DNA from: Pseudomonadota bacterium
GTDB taxonomy: Bacteria > Pseudomonadota > Alphaproteobacteria > Puniceispirillales > Marisalimonadaceae
NCBI GenBank assembly: GCA_027625145.1
Contig: JAQBXK010000008.1
Location: 1-64,000 of the forward strand
Reading direction: 5' to 3'
DNA: 64,000 nt
A program made the translations under genes and the position numbers. Positions 1 through 9,147 of this stretch are shown here, piece by piece. Numbering within the stretch: the first letter of the stretch is position 1; every line of letters begins with the position of its first letter. The notes below the pieces were generated by a model. It saw only the letters and a list, made by a program, of their open reading frames with translations. It did no database searches and had not been told where the DNA came from.

Positions 1-78
1 TTCGTTATTAATAATCTACTATTAATAAAATTAATAATATTCAATTAATGCGAATCGTTAATTTCATTGTATTTATAT

Positions 79-98
79 AAAAAAAGGGGCAAAGCCCC
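79..98 (-). terminator. Intrinsic terminator after rpsT
   Basis: A perfect 5-bp GC stem (GGGGC at 86-90, GCCCC at 94-98) with a 3-nt loop is followed, read on the minus strand, by seven T residues. It lies about 30 bp past the rpsT stop. Stem plus U-tract is the classic Rho-independent layout. It is one of only two clear intrinsic terminators in the window. Confidence 0.85.
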
Positions 99-127
99 AA
101 AATTAGTTTTTATAGTTATTTAAATAA

Positions 128-391
128 CTAAGCTATATTTTTTATTCTAGTTGATAATCTTGATAATTTTCGTGATATTGTATTTTTTTTAAAAACACCC
201 TTAGTAACAGATCTATGCATTTCAGGTTGAGCTACTTTAAATGCATTACTTGCTAGAGTTTTGTCACCATTTTGAATAGCTAGTTCTACCTTTTTAATGA
301 AAGTCCTAACTCTATTTTTTCTAACTTTGTTAACTATCTCCATCCTAGAATTACGCCTTATTCTTTTTTTGGATGAAATATGATTTGCCAT
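128..391 (-). CDS. rpsT: 30S ribosomal protein S20
   Basis: This is an 87-residue, very basic protein that binds 16S rRNA in the small subunit. The N-terminus MANHISSKKRIRRNSR matches the family signature (MANHKSAKKRIRQ type), and the length is normal for S20. An AAAGG Shine-Dalgarno lies just upstream of the ATG. The gene appears monocistronic, with its own promoter-like sequence upstream and a strong terminator downstream. In many Alphaproteobacteria rpsT lies beside dnaA. Bases 1-78 to its left contain no recognisable gene, so whether dnaA follows cannot be told from this window. Confidence 0.97.
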   Translation of the reverse strand: MANHISSKKRIRRNSRMEIVNKVRKNRVRTFIKKVELAIQNGDKTLASNAFKVAQPEMHRSVTKGVFKKNTISRKLSRLSTRIKNIA

Positions 392-425
392 TAAAAAAAC
401 CTTTATGTTAATTTTATTTAATAAG

Positions 426-454
426 CCAATAGATAATTACAGGTTTTATGTCAA
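426..454 (-). promoter_or_regulatory. Candidate sigma-70 promoter of rpsT
   Basis: On the minus strand a perfect -35 hexamer TTGACA (449-454) is followed after 17 nt by TATTGG (426-431) in the -10 position. The spacing is ideal and the -35 perfect, but the -10 is weak (3 of 6). The site lies about 35 bp upstream of the rpsT start codon, in the mutM-rpsT spacer. It is inferred from sequence only. Confidence 0.45.
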
Positions 455-495
455 GTTTTAAATATTCAATTAATTAATTATATATATTAAAAATA

Positions 496-1329
496 TTATT
501 TTTGACATTTATTGCAAAAATAAGTTGATCTGTTACTAATGACTTTAAATTCTATTATATTATTACAATTACTACATTTATTGTTTTTCTTTCCATAAAC
601 TAAAAGATCTTGAACAAAATATCCTAATTTTCCGTTAGGTTGTTTGTGATTTTTAATTGTTGTTCCGCCCTTTTTTATAGATTTCTTAAGAATATCTTTA
701 GTAGCCTTAATTATTAATCTTAAATCATTTGATTTAAGATTATGTACAATTTTATCAGGTCTAATTTTTGCTTTATATAAAATTTCATTTGCATAGATAT
801 TTCCTATTCCAGCAATAATTTTTTGATCTAATAATGCATTTTTAATATTAATTAATTTTTTTTTAAAAATTTGTTGTAAATATTCTACTGTTAAAAATTG
901 ATCAAGAGGTTCAACACCTAGATTTTTTAATAAAAAATGTTTATTAATTTCTGATTTTTTAAATAAATCTATAAATCCAAATCTTCGTGGATCGTTATAT
1001 GTAATAGAATAATATTGGTTATTACCTTCTTCAATTACAATTCTTACATGATCATGTTTTAGAAGGCTAGGAATAGTATTTTGAATTTTGATTTGACCGC
1101 TCATACCTAAATGTATTAATAAAATATTCCCTTTATAAGTTGGTATTAGTATATATTTCCCTCTTCTGAGAGGGGTTTGTAGAATATCATCTTTTAGTTT
1201 TTCTGATAAATCTTTGGGTATTTCCCATCTTAGGTCTTTTCTTAGAACTTCAACACTTTTTACTTTTGAGCTTGTAATAATTTTAGAAAGAGCAATTCTA
1301 ACAGTTTCAACCTCAGGTAATTCTGGCAT
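496..1329 (-). CDS. mutM: Formamidopyrimidine-DNA glycosylase (Fpg/MutM)
   Basis: This bifunctional base-excision repair glycosylase/AP lyase removes 8-oxoguanine and formamidopyrimidines. The N-terminus MPELPEVE supplies the catalytic proline (after Met removal) and glutamate. The lysine of RRGKY at residue 58 is the conserved Lys57 of the mature enzyme. The C-terminus carries the zinc finger CSNC...CNKC with the RSTYFC segment that contacts DNA. At 277 residues it is full length. It is divergent from ubiE across an 85-bp gap and runs toward rpsT. mutM next to ubiE/ubiB is a common alphaproteobacterial arrangement. Confidence 0.97.
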   Translation of the reverse strand: MPELPEVETVRIALSKIITSSKVKSVEVLRKDLRWEIPKDLSEKLKDDILQTPLRRGKYILIPTYKGNILLIHLGMSGQIKIQNTIPSLLKHDHVRIVIEEGNNQYYSITYNDPRRFGFIDLFKKSEINKHFLLKNLGVEPLDQFLTVEYLQQIFKKKLINIKNALLDQKIIAGIGNIYANEILYKAKIRPDKIVHNLKSNDLRLIIKATKDILKKSIKKGGTTIKNHKQPNGKLGYFVQDLLVYGKKNNKCSNCNNIIEFKVISNRSTYFCNKCQK

Positions 1330-1414
1330 TTTTACATTCTTTCTAAATTAAGTATCTTTTATAGTTTATAAAAAAAGTATATTGATTTATTATTGTATAG
1401 GAATTGAGGGTATA

Positions 1415-2155
1415 ATGTCATCTACAGATAACTCTAATATAGATTTTGGTTTTCAAACTGTTAATAAAAAAGAAAAACAAAAGCTAGTAAAAGATGTTTT
1501 TGACTCTGTTGCATTAAAATATGATTTAATGAATGATTTAACTAGTTTTGGTATCCATAGAATCTGGAAAAGCAAACTTATTAATTGGATTTCTCCTCAA
1601 AAAAATCAAAAGCTAGCGGATATTGCTGGCGGCACAGGTGATATAGCTAGAAAATTCATAGAAAACGGTGGAGAATCAGCATATGTAATTGATATCAACT
1701 TTGAAATGATTAGTTCAGGTTTGAAACAAACAAACAAAAATAAAGATATGCACTGGATTGCTGCTAGTGCCGAAAATATTCCAATACCAGATAATAGCTT
1801 TGATAGAGCAACTATTGCTTTTGGCCTTAGAAATATTACAAATAGAGATAAAGCATTAAAAGAAATTTTTCGTATACTTAAGCCAGGCGGTCGTTTTATT
1901 TGCTTAGAATTTAGTAAAGTTGAAAATGATATTCTTAAAAAACTATATGATACTTGGTCATTTAAATTTATGCCTCTTATTGGAGAAAGAATTACTGGCA
2001 ATAAAGAAGCTTACTCATACTTAGTTGAATCCATAAGGATGTTTCCTAAACAAATTGAGCTCTCAGAAATGTTTTCTAAAGCAGGTTTTGCTAGAATAAG
2101 ATATCGAAATTTATCTAATGGGATTGTTGCATTACATTCTGGTTGGAAATTTTAA
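1415..2155 (+). CDS. ubiE: Ubiquinone/menaquinone C-methyltransferase UbiE
   Basis: This SAM-dependent methyltransferase acts in ubiquinone biosynthesis, methylating C-2 of the quinone ring. SAM motif I appears as LADIAGGTGDIA around residues 68-78, and the UbiE signatures (YDLMNDLTSFGIHR near 36-49, RILKPGGRF later) are clear. I start at the ATG at 1415 because GAGGG lies 4-5 nt upstream and the resulting 246 residues fit the family. An upstream in-frame TTG at 1382 would add an unconserved extension. The stop overlaps the next start by one base (TAATG), so translation is probably coupled to ubiB. Confidence 0.95.
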   Translation: MSSTDNSNIDFGFQTVNKKEKQKLVKDVFDSVALKYDLMNDLTSFGIHRIWKSKLINWISPQKNQKLADIAGGTGDIARKFIENGGESAYVIDINFEMISSGLKQTNKNKDMHWIAASAENIPIPDNSFDRATIAFGLRNITNRDKALKEIFRILKPGGRFICLEFSKVENDILKKLYDTWSFKFMPLIGERITGNKEAYSYLVESIRMFPKQIELSEMFSKAGFARIRYRNLSNGIVALHSGWKF

Positions 2156-3603
2156 TGAATATTAAAAATAAATTAAAATCCTCTATATGGAAAACACCTT
2201 TTTTTTTTATGAAAAGCATTTTAGTTTTTATTAAATTAACAAGAGCAGGGGCTTTAATTTTAATTTTAAATATTGAAATTATTCCTAAAAAATTAAAATT
2301 TATACTTAAAATTTTAAATATTTTTATTTATAAAAATCATAATGAAGAAATAGGAAGTAAACTTTTTAAATGTCTTGTAAAATTAGGACCTGGATACATT
2401 AAATTTGGGCAAGCTTTATCCACTAGATCAGATCTTTTAGGGATGGAAGTAACTAAACATTTAAAAAATTTACAAGATAATGTTAAACCCTTTTCTAGCT
2501 TGATAGCAAAAGAAATTATTGAAAATGAAACTAAATTATTAATAAATGATATATTTATATCTTTTAATGAAACACCTATTGCTGCGGCATCAGTTGCTCA
2601 AGTTCATTCAGGTATTCTTATAAATGGTGAAAAAGTAGCTATTAAAATTCTTAGGCCTAAAATTGAACTAATATTATTTAGAGATTTTAAATTTTTTTAT
2701 TGGACTTCAAAATGTATTGAATTTTTAATACCTAAAACTAAAAGATTAAAATTATCACAAACTGTAGAAGTTTTTTCTAATATTTCTTTAAATGAAATAG
2801 ATTTAACAATGGAGGCTTCTGCAGCAGATGAATTAGCAGAAAATTTTAAAAATCATTTGAACTTTAGAGTACCTAAAATTTTTTGGAACTTAACAAGTAA
2901 AAAAATCCTTGTTTTAGAATATATTGAAGGAATAAAGATTGACGATTTACCTGCATTAAAAAAATATAATCTTGATATTAATAAAATTACAAATATTTCT
3001 GCTGAAGTTTTTTTTCTTCAAGTGTTTCGTGATGGTTTTTTTCATGGAGATATGCATCCAGGAAACATTTTTATAGATAAAAAGGGTATGCTTATCCCAA
3101 TAGATTTTGGTATTATGGGAAGATTAAATAGTAAAGACCGTCAATTTCTTGCACTTCTATTAACTTATTTATTAGATAAAAATTTTAAAAAAGTTGTTGA
3201 AATTCATTCTGAAGCTAACATGTTAGGATCAGATGTTTCGCATGAACAATTAGCCCTTGCAATTAGAGCTATATCAACTCCTATTTTAAACAAGCCTATA
3301 GGTGATATTTCTTTAGCTAAATTACTTGGTCAAATTTTAGGCCTTTCTAAATTGTATAATATTGAAATTCAATCTCAATTTTCTTTATTACAAAAAACAA
3401 TGTTAATGGCTGAAGGTACAGCAAGACAACTTAGTCCAGAAACAAATATGTGGGAGTTGTCTAGACCATTAATAAAAAAATGGATTGATGAAACTAATGA
3501 TCCTTTTAATATTTTAGAAGAATGGTTTCATAAAAATAAACTAATATTACTTAAATTACCTGAAATAATACTTAAAATTGAGAAATTAATTAGCAAAAAA
3601 TAA
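2155..3603 (+). CDS. ubiB: ABC1/ADCK-type atypical kinase UbiB
   Basis: This UbiB-family atypical ATPase/kinase is required for aerobic ubiquinone synthesis and is thought to act on the membrane-bound Ubi complex. Visible motifs are the KxGQ motif (IKFGQALSTRSD), the alanine-rich loop AAASVAQVH, the lysine strand VAIKILRP, the catalytic HGDMHPGNI and the metal-binding DFG (PIDFGIMGRL). The start at 2155 overlaps the ubiE stop. The protein is 482 residues and ends in a charged amphipathic helix. I see no C-terminal transmembrane pair like that of E. coli UbiB, although a hydrophobic stretch lies near the N-terminus. Confidence 0.95.
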   Translation: MNIKNKLKSSIWKTPFFFMKSILVFIKLTRAGALILILNIEIIPKKLKFILKILNIFIYKNHNEEIGSKLFKCLVKLGPGYIKFGQALSTRSDLLGMEVTKHLKNLQDNVKPFSSLIAKEIIENETKLLINDIFISFNETPIAAASVAQVHSGILINGEKVAIKILRPKIELILFRDFKFFYWTSKCIEFLIPKTKRLKLSQTVEVFSNISLNEIDLTMEASAADELAENFKNHLNFRVPKIFWNLTSKKILVLEYIEGIKIDDLPALKKYNLDINKITNISAEVFFLQVFRDGFFHGDMHPGNIFIDKKGMLIPIDFGIMGRLNSKDRQFLALLLTYLLDKNFKKVVEIHSEANMLGSDVSHEQLALAIRAISTPILNKPIGDISLAKLLGQILGLSKLYNIEIQSQFSLLQKTMLMAEGTARQLSPETNMWELSRPLIKKWIDETNDPFNILEEWFHKNKLILLKLPEIILKIEKLISKK

Positions 3604-3670
3604 AATAATTCATATTATATTCATAATTTATTCATTATATTAATTTATTATAAATATTTATGAGAAAAAC

Positions 3671-5119
3671 ATGACTTTAGATAATAAAATTTCAAATTTA
3701 ATTTCTCTTCTTGGTGGTACAGGTCAAGTTGCACATCACTTAAACATAAAGTCTTCTGCAATTTCTAATTGGAAAAAATTAAATAAAATACCCAAAAATA
3801 AGTATAATTCGTTAATTGAATTAAGTAACCATTTAAACATTGATATTAATAGTTTTTTAAATACAAATAATTTAAACACTATGAATCTCAATAAAAATAT
3901 TAATGTTCTCCTCATTATATGCGGAGGTATTGCTGCATATAAATCACTTGAAATTATTAGATTAATTAAAAAAACTGAGATAGATCTTGATATTGTAATG
4001 ACCAAAAGCGCTCAGCAATTTATTACCCCTTTACTTGTAACAAGTTTAAATGGGAAAAAATGCTATGTTGAATTATTTTCTGTTGAAGATGAATCTAAAA
4101 TGAATCATATTCATTTAGCAAGAAAGCCAGATGTAATTTTAATATCCCCCGCAACAGCAAACATTATGGCAAAGCTAGCATGTGGCATTGCAGATGATCT
4201 GGCAAGCACACTTTTATTAGCAACTGATTCAAAGATAATACTTGCTCCATCTATGAACCCTATTATGTGGAACAATATAGCTACTCAAGCAAACTATCAA
4301 ACCCTTGTTAATAGAGGGGTACATTTTGTTGATCCTGAAAAAGGTGATATGGCTTGCGGAGAAAGTGGCACAGGACGTTTAGCAGAGCCTAAGCTCATTT
4401 TTAATACACTATTATCTCATTTAAAAAAAAAAAATGTCTTAAATAATAATCTAGATGGTATTTCAGTCATAGTTACAGCAGGTCCCACTATTGAAGATAT
4501 AGATCCAGTTAGATTCGTTAGCAATAAATCTTCTGGAAAACAAGGGTTTTCAATTGCATCAGAATTAGCAGATAGAGGCGCTCTTGTTACATTAATTACT
4601 GGTCCAGTTAGTATTCCCTTACCGAAAGTTAATAAAATAATTCATGTAAAATCGGCTCAAGAAATGTTTGATAAAACTTTTTCTGAATTGCCTACAACTA
4701 TCATTATATGTGCCGCAGCAGTTGCTGATTGGAAATTAATTCCTGAGTTAAATAATTCAATAATAATTGATAATAACAACAAAATTAAAAAATTAAAAAA
4801 TAATAATAGTATTTTGACATTTAAAACCATAGAAAATCCAGATATTCTTGCTTCAGTTGCTCAAACTAAAGAAAGACCAAAACTTGTTATTGGTTTTTCA
4901 GCAGAAACTGAAAATATAATTAATAATGCAAAACAAAAATTAATTTCAAAAAAAATTGATCTTATTATTGCTAATGATGTAAGTGAAAATAAAGTTTTTG
5001 GAAGTGATTATAATAAAGTTTTTTTAATTGATAAAGATAGCTGTGAAGAATGGGATAGCCAAAATAAAAAAAATATTGCTTTTAAGTTAGCTGACAAAAT
5101 TAATAATCTTTTATCTTAA
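3671..5119 (+). CDS. coaBC: CoaBC with N-terminal HTH domain
   Basis: This bifunctional enzyme makes 4'-phosphopantetheine from phosphopantothenate and cysteine for CoA. The CoaC half shows GGIAAYK, NHIHLAR with the catalytic His, SPATANIMAKLACG, PSMNPIMW and MACGESGTGRL. The CoaB half begins near residue 265 with VTAGPTIEDIDPVRFVSN and SSGKQGF. Unusually, residues 1-70 form a Cro/YdaS-like helix-turn-helix (GGTGQVAHHLNIKSSAISNW) joined in frame by an Asn-rich linker. An internal ATG (M71, at 3881) could give a normal CoaBC of about 412 residues but has no visible Shine-Dalgarno. The dut gene that often follows coaBC is absent. Confidence 0.93.
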   Translation: MTLDNKISNLISLLGGTGQVAHHLNIKSSAISNWKKLNKIPKNKYNSLIELSNHLNIDINSFLNTNNLNTMNLNKNINVLLIICGGIAAYKSLEIIRLIKKTEIDLDIVMTKSAQQFITPLLVTSLNGKKCYVELFSVEDESKMNHIHLARKPDVILISPATANIMAKLACGIADDLASTLLLATDSKIILAPSMNPIMWNNIATQANYQTLVNRGVHFVDPEKGDMACGESGTGRLAEPKLIFNTLLSHLKKKNVLNNNLDGISVIVTAGPTIEDIDPVRFVSNKSSGKQGFSIASELADRGALVTLITGPVSIPLPKVNKIIHVKSAQEMFDKTFSELPTTIIICAAAVADWKLIPELNNSIIIDNNNKIKKLKNNNSILTFKTIENPDILASVAQTKERPKLVIGFSAETENIINNAKQKLISKKIDLIIANDVSENKVFGSDYNKVFLIDKDSCEEWDSQNKKNIAFKLADKINNLLS

Positions 5120-5187
5120 ATGAATTAAACGATTTATAATTTTCTTTGTACTCTCAATTAAATTATAATAAAAAGTCTGAGGTAAAA

Positions 5188-5949
5188 ATGTTAAACGATG
5201 ATGATTTAAATAGATATGCCCGGCAAGTTATAATTAACGACTTTGAAGAAGAGGGGCAAGAAAAATTATTAAACTCAAAATGCCTCATTGTAGGGGCTGG
5301 AGGCTTGGGTTGTCCTGTTGCATTATATGCTTCTGCTGCAGGATTTGGAAACATAGAAATATGGGATGATGATATTGTTGAACTAACTAACCTTAATAGG
5401 CAAATAGCCCATGACAATAATAAAATTGGGCTTGAGAAAGCCTACAGTTTAGCTGAAGCCTGTAAAAGGCTTAATCCTAATATTTCAGTTAAACCCAAAA
5501 TAAAAAAATTAGATTCTTTTTCTAACATCAGTAATTTTGATCTTATATTTGACTGTTCTGATAATCCAAAAACTAAATATATGTTAAATTTCTTGTCACA
5601 TAATAATCAAAAAATCTTAGTTTCAGGTTCTGCAACTCAAATGGAAGGCCAATTATCCATATGGAAAAGTGGTATAAATAAAGTTTATCCATGCTATGAA
5701 TGTGTTTTTCCTAAAACTAGTTCTGTCCCTCCTGTAACAAATTGTAGAGAATCAGGAATAATTGGATCCATAACAGGTTTAATTGGAAGTATGCAAGTAA
5801 CTGAAGGAATTCGAGAAATAGCTTTCAAGAAAAACTCTTTAATTTTAGAGAATTCAATGGCTGGATATCTTTTTTTATATGATGGAATAAATCAAAGTTT
5901 AGATAAAATTAAACTCACTAAAAATAATGAATGTCCAATATGCAAATAG
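5188..5949 (+). CDS. ThiF/MoeB-family E1-like adenylyltransferase
   Basis: This ubiquitin-E1-like enzyme adenylates the C-terminus of a small sulfur-carrier protein (ThiS or MoaD type), in thiamine, molybdopterin or tRNA thiolation pathways. It has a nucleotide-binding loop GAGGLGCPVALYASAAG, DDDIVELTNLNRQ, DCSDN, a zinc CxxC pair (CYEC and the terminal CPIC) and a TNCRESG segment with the likely catalytic cysteine. I start at 5188 because TGAGG sits 6 nt upstream, giving 253 residues. An upstream ATG at 5146 lacks support. Which carrier protein it serves cannot be decided, since none is encoded nearby. Confidence 0.9.
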   Translation: MLNDDDLNRYARQVIINDFEEEGQEKLLNSKCLIVGAGGLGCPVALYASAAGFGNIEIWDDDIVELTNLNRQIAHDNNKIGLEKAYSLAEACKRLNPNISVKPKIKKLDSFSNISNFDLIFDCSDNPKTKYMLNFLSHNNQKILVSGSATQMEGQLSIWKSGINKVYPCYECVFPKTSSVPPVTNCRESGIIGSITGLIGSMQVTEGIREIAFKKNSLILENSMAGYLFLYDGINQSLDKIKLTKNNECPICK

Positions 5950-6470
5950 TTAAAAAAATACAAGTTATTATCATTTTATTTTTACTATTAAATTATAACA
6001 TATCCCAATCATTTGGAGCTGACGATTATAAACCTAAAACTGTAATTAATGGAAGTGGTTTAAAAATTCCAAGAATGGTTTCATTAAAAAGTTCACTTGT
6101 ATTTATGAGAACTGGTCCTGGAAAAGAGTATCCTATTAAATTTGATTTTAAAAAAATTAAATATCCATTTAAAATAATTGCTGAGTACAACAATTGGCGT
6201 CAAGTTGAAACCTTCAACAATATTTCAGGTTGGATACATACGCAGATGCTTTCTTCATTAAAAACCGGCTTAATTTTAAAAACGACTTTACTTTATCAAA
6301 GTCCTTTAAAACTTATTAATCCTAAAGCAAAACTTCTTCCTCATTTATTAGTTGAAATTAAAAACTGTAATACTGAATGGTGCAAAGTCGAAATTATTAA
6401 AAATAATACCTATATAGGATGGGTTAAAAAAGATCTTATTTGGGGAGCCACGAAAAATAATATTCAATAA
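5940..6470 (+). CDS. Exported bacterial SH3-domain protein
   Basis: This is a periplasmic or surface SH3-like protein of unknown role. A signal peptide (MQIVKKIQ, then a hydrophobic IIILFLLL core, with likely cleavage near SFG/ADD) precedes an SH3b-like region (SSLVFMRTGPGKEYP around residues 51-65, then NNWRQVETFNNISGWIH). A second SH3-like half follows (LLYQSPLKLINPKAK, WCKVEI, TYIGWVKKDLIWG). The start overlaps the end of the ThiF-like gene. I chose the ATG at 5940 because it opens a cleaner signal peptide than 5931. The family is widespread next to alphaproteobacterial core genes, possibly binding cell-wall material. Confidence 0.85.
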   Translation: MQIVKKIQVIIILFLLLNYNISQSFGADDYKPKTVINGSGLKIPRMVSLKSSLVFMRTGPGKEYPIKFDFKKIKYPFKIIAEYNNWRQVETFNNISGWIHTQMLSSLKTGLILKTTLLYQSPLKLINPKAKLLPHLLVEIKNCNTEWCKVEIIKNNTYIGWVKKDLIWGATKNNIQ

Positions 6471-6549
6471 TTGTTTGATTTAATATATTTTAAAAATAAT
6501 GTATAAAAGATTATGAATATAGATTTGTAATTTTAGAAGGTATTACGCT

Positions 6550-7080
6550 GTGACTTTATTAAAAAATTCATTTACATATAATGAGTTAATTGACTGTGCA
6601 AAAGGTCGTTTAGCGGGATTAGATTTTCCTCGACTTCCTCTCCCTCCAATGCTCATGTTTGATAATATAAGTAACATTAGCGAAACAGGTGGCAAATTTA
6701 ATAAAGGATCAGCACATGCTGAATTTGCAATAAGTCCTGACCAATGGTTTTTTGCATGTCATTTTGAAAATGATCCTGTTATGCCAGGTTGTCTCGGTAT
6801 GGATGCTTTATGGCAATTATTGGGTTTTTGTTTAGGAAATATGGGTGGTAGAGGCAAAGGAAGAGCTATTTCAGTTGGAGAAGTCAAATTTTCTGGTCAA
6901 ATATTGCCTGTTGCAAAAAAAGTTGAATTCATTCTCGATTTTAAACGTGTTATAATGAGAAAGTTAATATTGGGAATTGCGGATGGTAAAGTGTTATGTG
7001 ACAATAAGATTGTTTTTGAAGCGTCTGATATTCGTGTTGGTCTTTTTCAGGATGAACAAAATAATATAAAAACAGGATAA
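6550..7080 (+). CDS. fabA: 3-hydroxydecanoyl-ACP dehydratase/isomerase FabA
   Basis: FabA is the branch-point enzyme of anaerobic-type unsaturated fatty acid synthesis. It dehydrates 3-hydroxydecanoyl-ACP and isomerises trans-2 to cis-3-decenoyl-ACP. The catalytic His71 and Asp85 lie in [20 protein letters not shown], matching E. coli His70 and Asp84. The start is GTG, supported by AGAAGG at 6535-6540 nine bases upstream. The 176-residue length is normal. It is the first gene of fabA-fabB-fabI. The iron regulator irr, often upstream in Alphaproteobacteria, is absent here. Confidence 0.97.
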   Translation: MTLLKNSFTYNELIDCAKGRLAGLDFPRLPLPPMLMFDNISNISETGGKFNKGSAHAEFAISPDQWFFACHFENDPVMPGCLGMDALWQLLGFCLGNMGGRGKGRAISVGEVKFSGQILPVAKKVEFILDFKRVIMRKLILGIADGKVLCDNKIVFEASDIRVGLFQDEQNNIKTG

Positions 7081-7084
7081 AAAA

Positions 7085-8314
7085 ATGATAAAACTTAACA
7101 GAGTTGTTGTTACTGGAATGGGGATTGTTAGCCCGATAGGTAATAACGTTAATGAAGTAAAAGATTCATTAATTAATACAAAATCTGGAATTGTTCATTC
7201 ACCTATTTATGAAGAAATGGGATTTAGAAGTCAAATTCATGGAACAGTTAAATTAAATTTAGAAGATCATATAGATAAAAAGCAATTACGTTTTATGGGT
7301 GCTGGTGCAGCTTATTCTGTTTTAGCAATGGAACAAGCTATTTTAGATGCTGGACTTACGGCTAATGAAATCTCTACCCCAAGCACAGGCCTTGTTGCAG
7401 GATCTGGAGGACCTAGCACAGCTAATTTACTAAAAGCATTTGATGTTGCGAGAGATAAAGGTCCTAGACGTGTGGGTCCATTTATGGTCCCTAGATGCAT
7501 GAGTTCAACTGTTTCTGCATGTATTGCTACTTTTTTTAAAATTAAAGGAGTGAACTTTTCTATAACATCAGCATGTTCAACGTCTGCGCATTGTATTGGA
7601 ATTGCATCTGATCAAATCAAATATGGAAATCAAAAAATAATGTTTGCTGGTGGCGGAGAAGAACTTGACTGGACTTTATCGGTCCTGTTTGATGCTATGG
7701 GAGCCATGTCCAGTAAATATAATGATACACCTACTTTAGCGTCAAGACCTTATGATTTAAATCGTGACGGATTTGTTATTGCTGGCGGTGGAGGTATGTT
7801 AGTATTAGAAGAGCTTGAACATGCAAAAGCTAGAGGCGCTAAAATATATGGAGAGATTGTTGGCCACTGTGCAAATTCTGATGGACATGATATGGTTGCT
7901 CCAAGTGGAGAAGGCGCTATAAGATGTATGAAACAAGCATTATCTGGAATAGAACAAAAAGTAGATTATATTAACGCACACGGCACAAGTACACCAGTCG
8001 GCGACATGCAAGAACTTGAAGCAGTAAAAGAGGTCTTTAAAGAATATGATAAGTTACCAAAGCTAACTAGCACAAAATCACTTACTGGGCATTCCTTAGG
8101 TGCAACTGGTGTTCACGAAGCTATTTACACTTTAATAATGATGAATAATAATTTTATTTCAGGTTCTGCTAATATATTTGAAAGTGACCCTCATATTGGA
8201 TCAATTGACATACCTAGAAATACGATAAACGATATAAATATTAATCTAGCAATTTCTAATTCATTTGGATTTGGTGGAACTAATGCCACATTGGCTTTTT
8301 CTAAATTTAATTAA
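7085..8314 (+). CDS. fabB: 3-oxoacyl-ACP synthase I FabB
   Basis: This beta-ketoacyl-ACP synthase elongates cis-3-decenoyl-ACP made by FabA. The Cys-His-His triad is visible: Cys164 in [10 protein letters not shown], His299 in [11 protein letters not shown] and His336 in TGHSLGATG, agreeing with E. coli FabB Cys163, His298 and His333. At 409 residues it is full length. It starts 4 bp after fabA stops, so the two are co-transcribed. The C-terminal glycine-rich [12 protein letters not shown] is the usual thiolase-fold signature. Confidence 0.97.
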   Translation: MIKLNRVVVTGMGIVSPIGNNVNEVKDSLINTKSGIVHSPIYEEMGFRSQIHGTVKLNLEDHIDKKQLRFMGAGAAYSVLAMEQAILDAGLTANEISTPSTGLVAGSGGPSTANLLKAFDVARDKGPRRVGPFMVPRCMSSTVSACIATFFKIKGVNFSITSACSTSAHCIGIASDQIKYGNQKIMFAGGGEELDWTLSVLFDAMGAMSSKYNDTPTLASRPYDLNRDGFVIAGGGGMLVLEELEHAKARGAKIYGEIVGHCANSDGHDMVAPSGEGAIRCMKQALSGIEQKVDYINAHGTSTPVGDMQELEAVKEVFKEYDKLPKLTSTKSLTGHSLGATGVHEAIYTLIMMNNNFISGSANIFESDPHIGSIDIPRNTINDININLAISNSFGFGGTNATLAFSKFN

Positions 8315-8331
8315 ATATATAAGAGATTATA

Positions 8332-9138
8332 ATGTCATTAATGAATAATAAAAAAGGTGTTATTATGGGCGTTGCTAATGAGCGTTCAATAGCATGGGGA
8401 ATTGCAAAAGAATTAGCTAATCAAGGAGCTGAATTAACTTTTGCATATCAAAACGAAGGTTTTAAGAAAAGATTAATCCCATTAATGGAAAGCATACAAT
8501 CTACTAAATGTTTTGAGTGTGACGCTTCACAATACAATGATCAGCCAAATTCCATAGAAAGCTTATTTAAAGAAATTTCTTATTATTGGGATGAAATTGA
8601 TTTTGTAGTTCATGCTCTTGCATTTTCAGATAAAGAAGAGCTTAAAGGTAAATATATTAACTGCAGTAGAGAAAATTTTCGTAATTCATTAGATATTTCT
8701 GCTTTTAGCTTTACTCGAACAGCAAAAGCTGCTTTCCCGTTAATGTCTAATAAAGGAGGAAGCTTACTTACGCTTTCTTATATAGGCGCTGAGCGAACAA
8801 CTCCTAATTATAATGTTATGGGAGTAGCAAAAGCTGCTTTAGAAGCATCAATTAAATATTTAGCAATGGACTTAGGTAAAAATAATATCAGAGTAAATGG
8901 TATTTCGGCAGGACCGATGAAAACACTCGCAGGATCTGCTATTTCAGGAGCAAGACATGTATTCAGACATTCAGAAAATATTGCTCCTTTAAAGTTCAAC
9001 CCTGAATTAAAAGAAATAGGTGGCTCTGCTCTTTATTTATTATCAGATCTCTCATCTGGAGTTACAGGTAATATTCATCATGTAGATGGAGGGTTACATA
9101 CGGTAGCTATACCTAAACCAAATGATATAAATGAATAA
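8332..9138 (+). CDS. fabI: Enoyl-ACP reductase FabI
   Basis: This NADH-dependent enoyl-ACP reductase completes each fatty acid elongation cycle. The FabI-specific nucleotide loop GVANERSIAWGIAK is near residues 13-26, and the Tyr160-x6-Lys167 catalytic motif lies in YNVMGVAK. The segment SGARHVFRHSENIAPL is the flexible substrate loop. The length is 268 residues. It follows fabB by 17 bp, completing the fabA-fabB-fabI operon. Its 3' end converges on the crotonase gene with only 9 bp between stops and no hairpin. Confidence 0.97.
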   Translation: MSLMNNKKGVIMGVANERSIAWGIAKELANQGAELTFAYQNEGFKKRLIPLMESIQSTKCFECDASQYNDQPNSIESLFKEISYYWDEIDFVVHALAFSDKEELKGKYINCSRENFRNSLDISAFSFTRTAKAAFPLMSNKGGSLLTLSYIGAERTTPNYNVMGVAKAALEASIKYLAMDLGKNNIRVNGISAGPMKTLAGSAISGARHVFRHSENIAPLKFNPELKEIGGSALYLLSDLSSGVTGNIHHVDGGLHTVAIPKPNDINE

Positions 9139-9147
9139 TAAAATTAA

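Noticed and set aside
1-78. Possible regulatory region of a neighbouring dnaA
   Set aside because: The bases are AT-rich with no TTATNCACA box, coding frame or promoter that can be supported. The neighbouring gene is outside the window.
1606-2001. Open frame of 131 codons on the minus strand inside ubiE
   Set aside because: It is a shadow of ubiE, with no family resemblance or ribosome-binding site. Other long antisense frames inside infB, nusA, metK, hisH and fabA/B were dismissed for the same reason.
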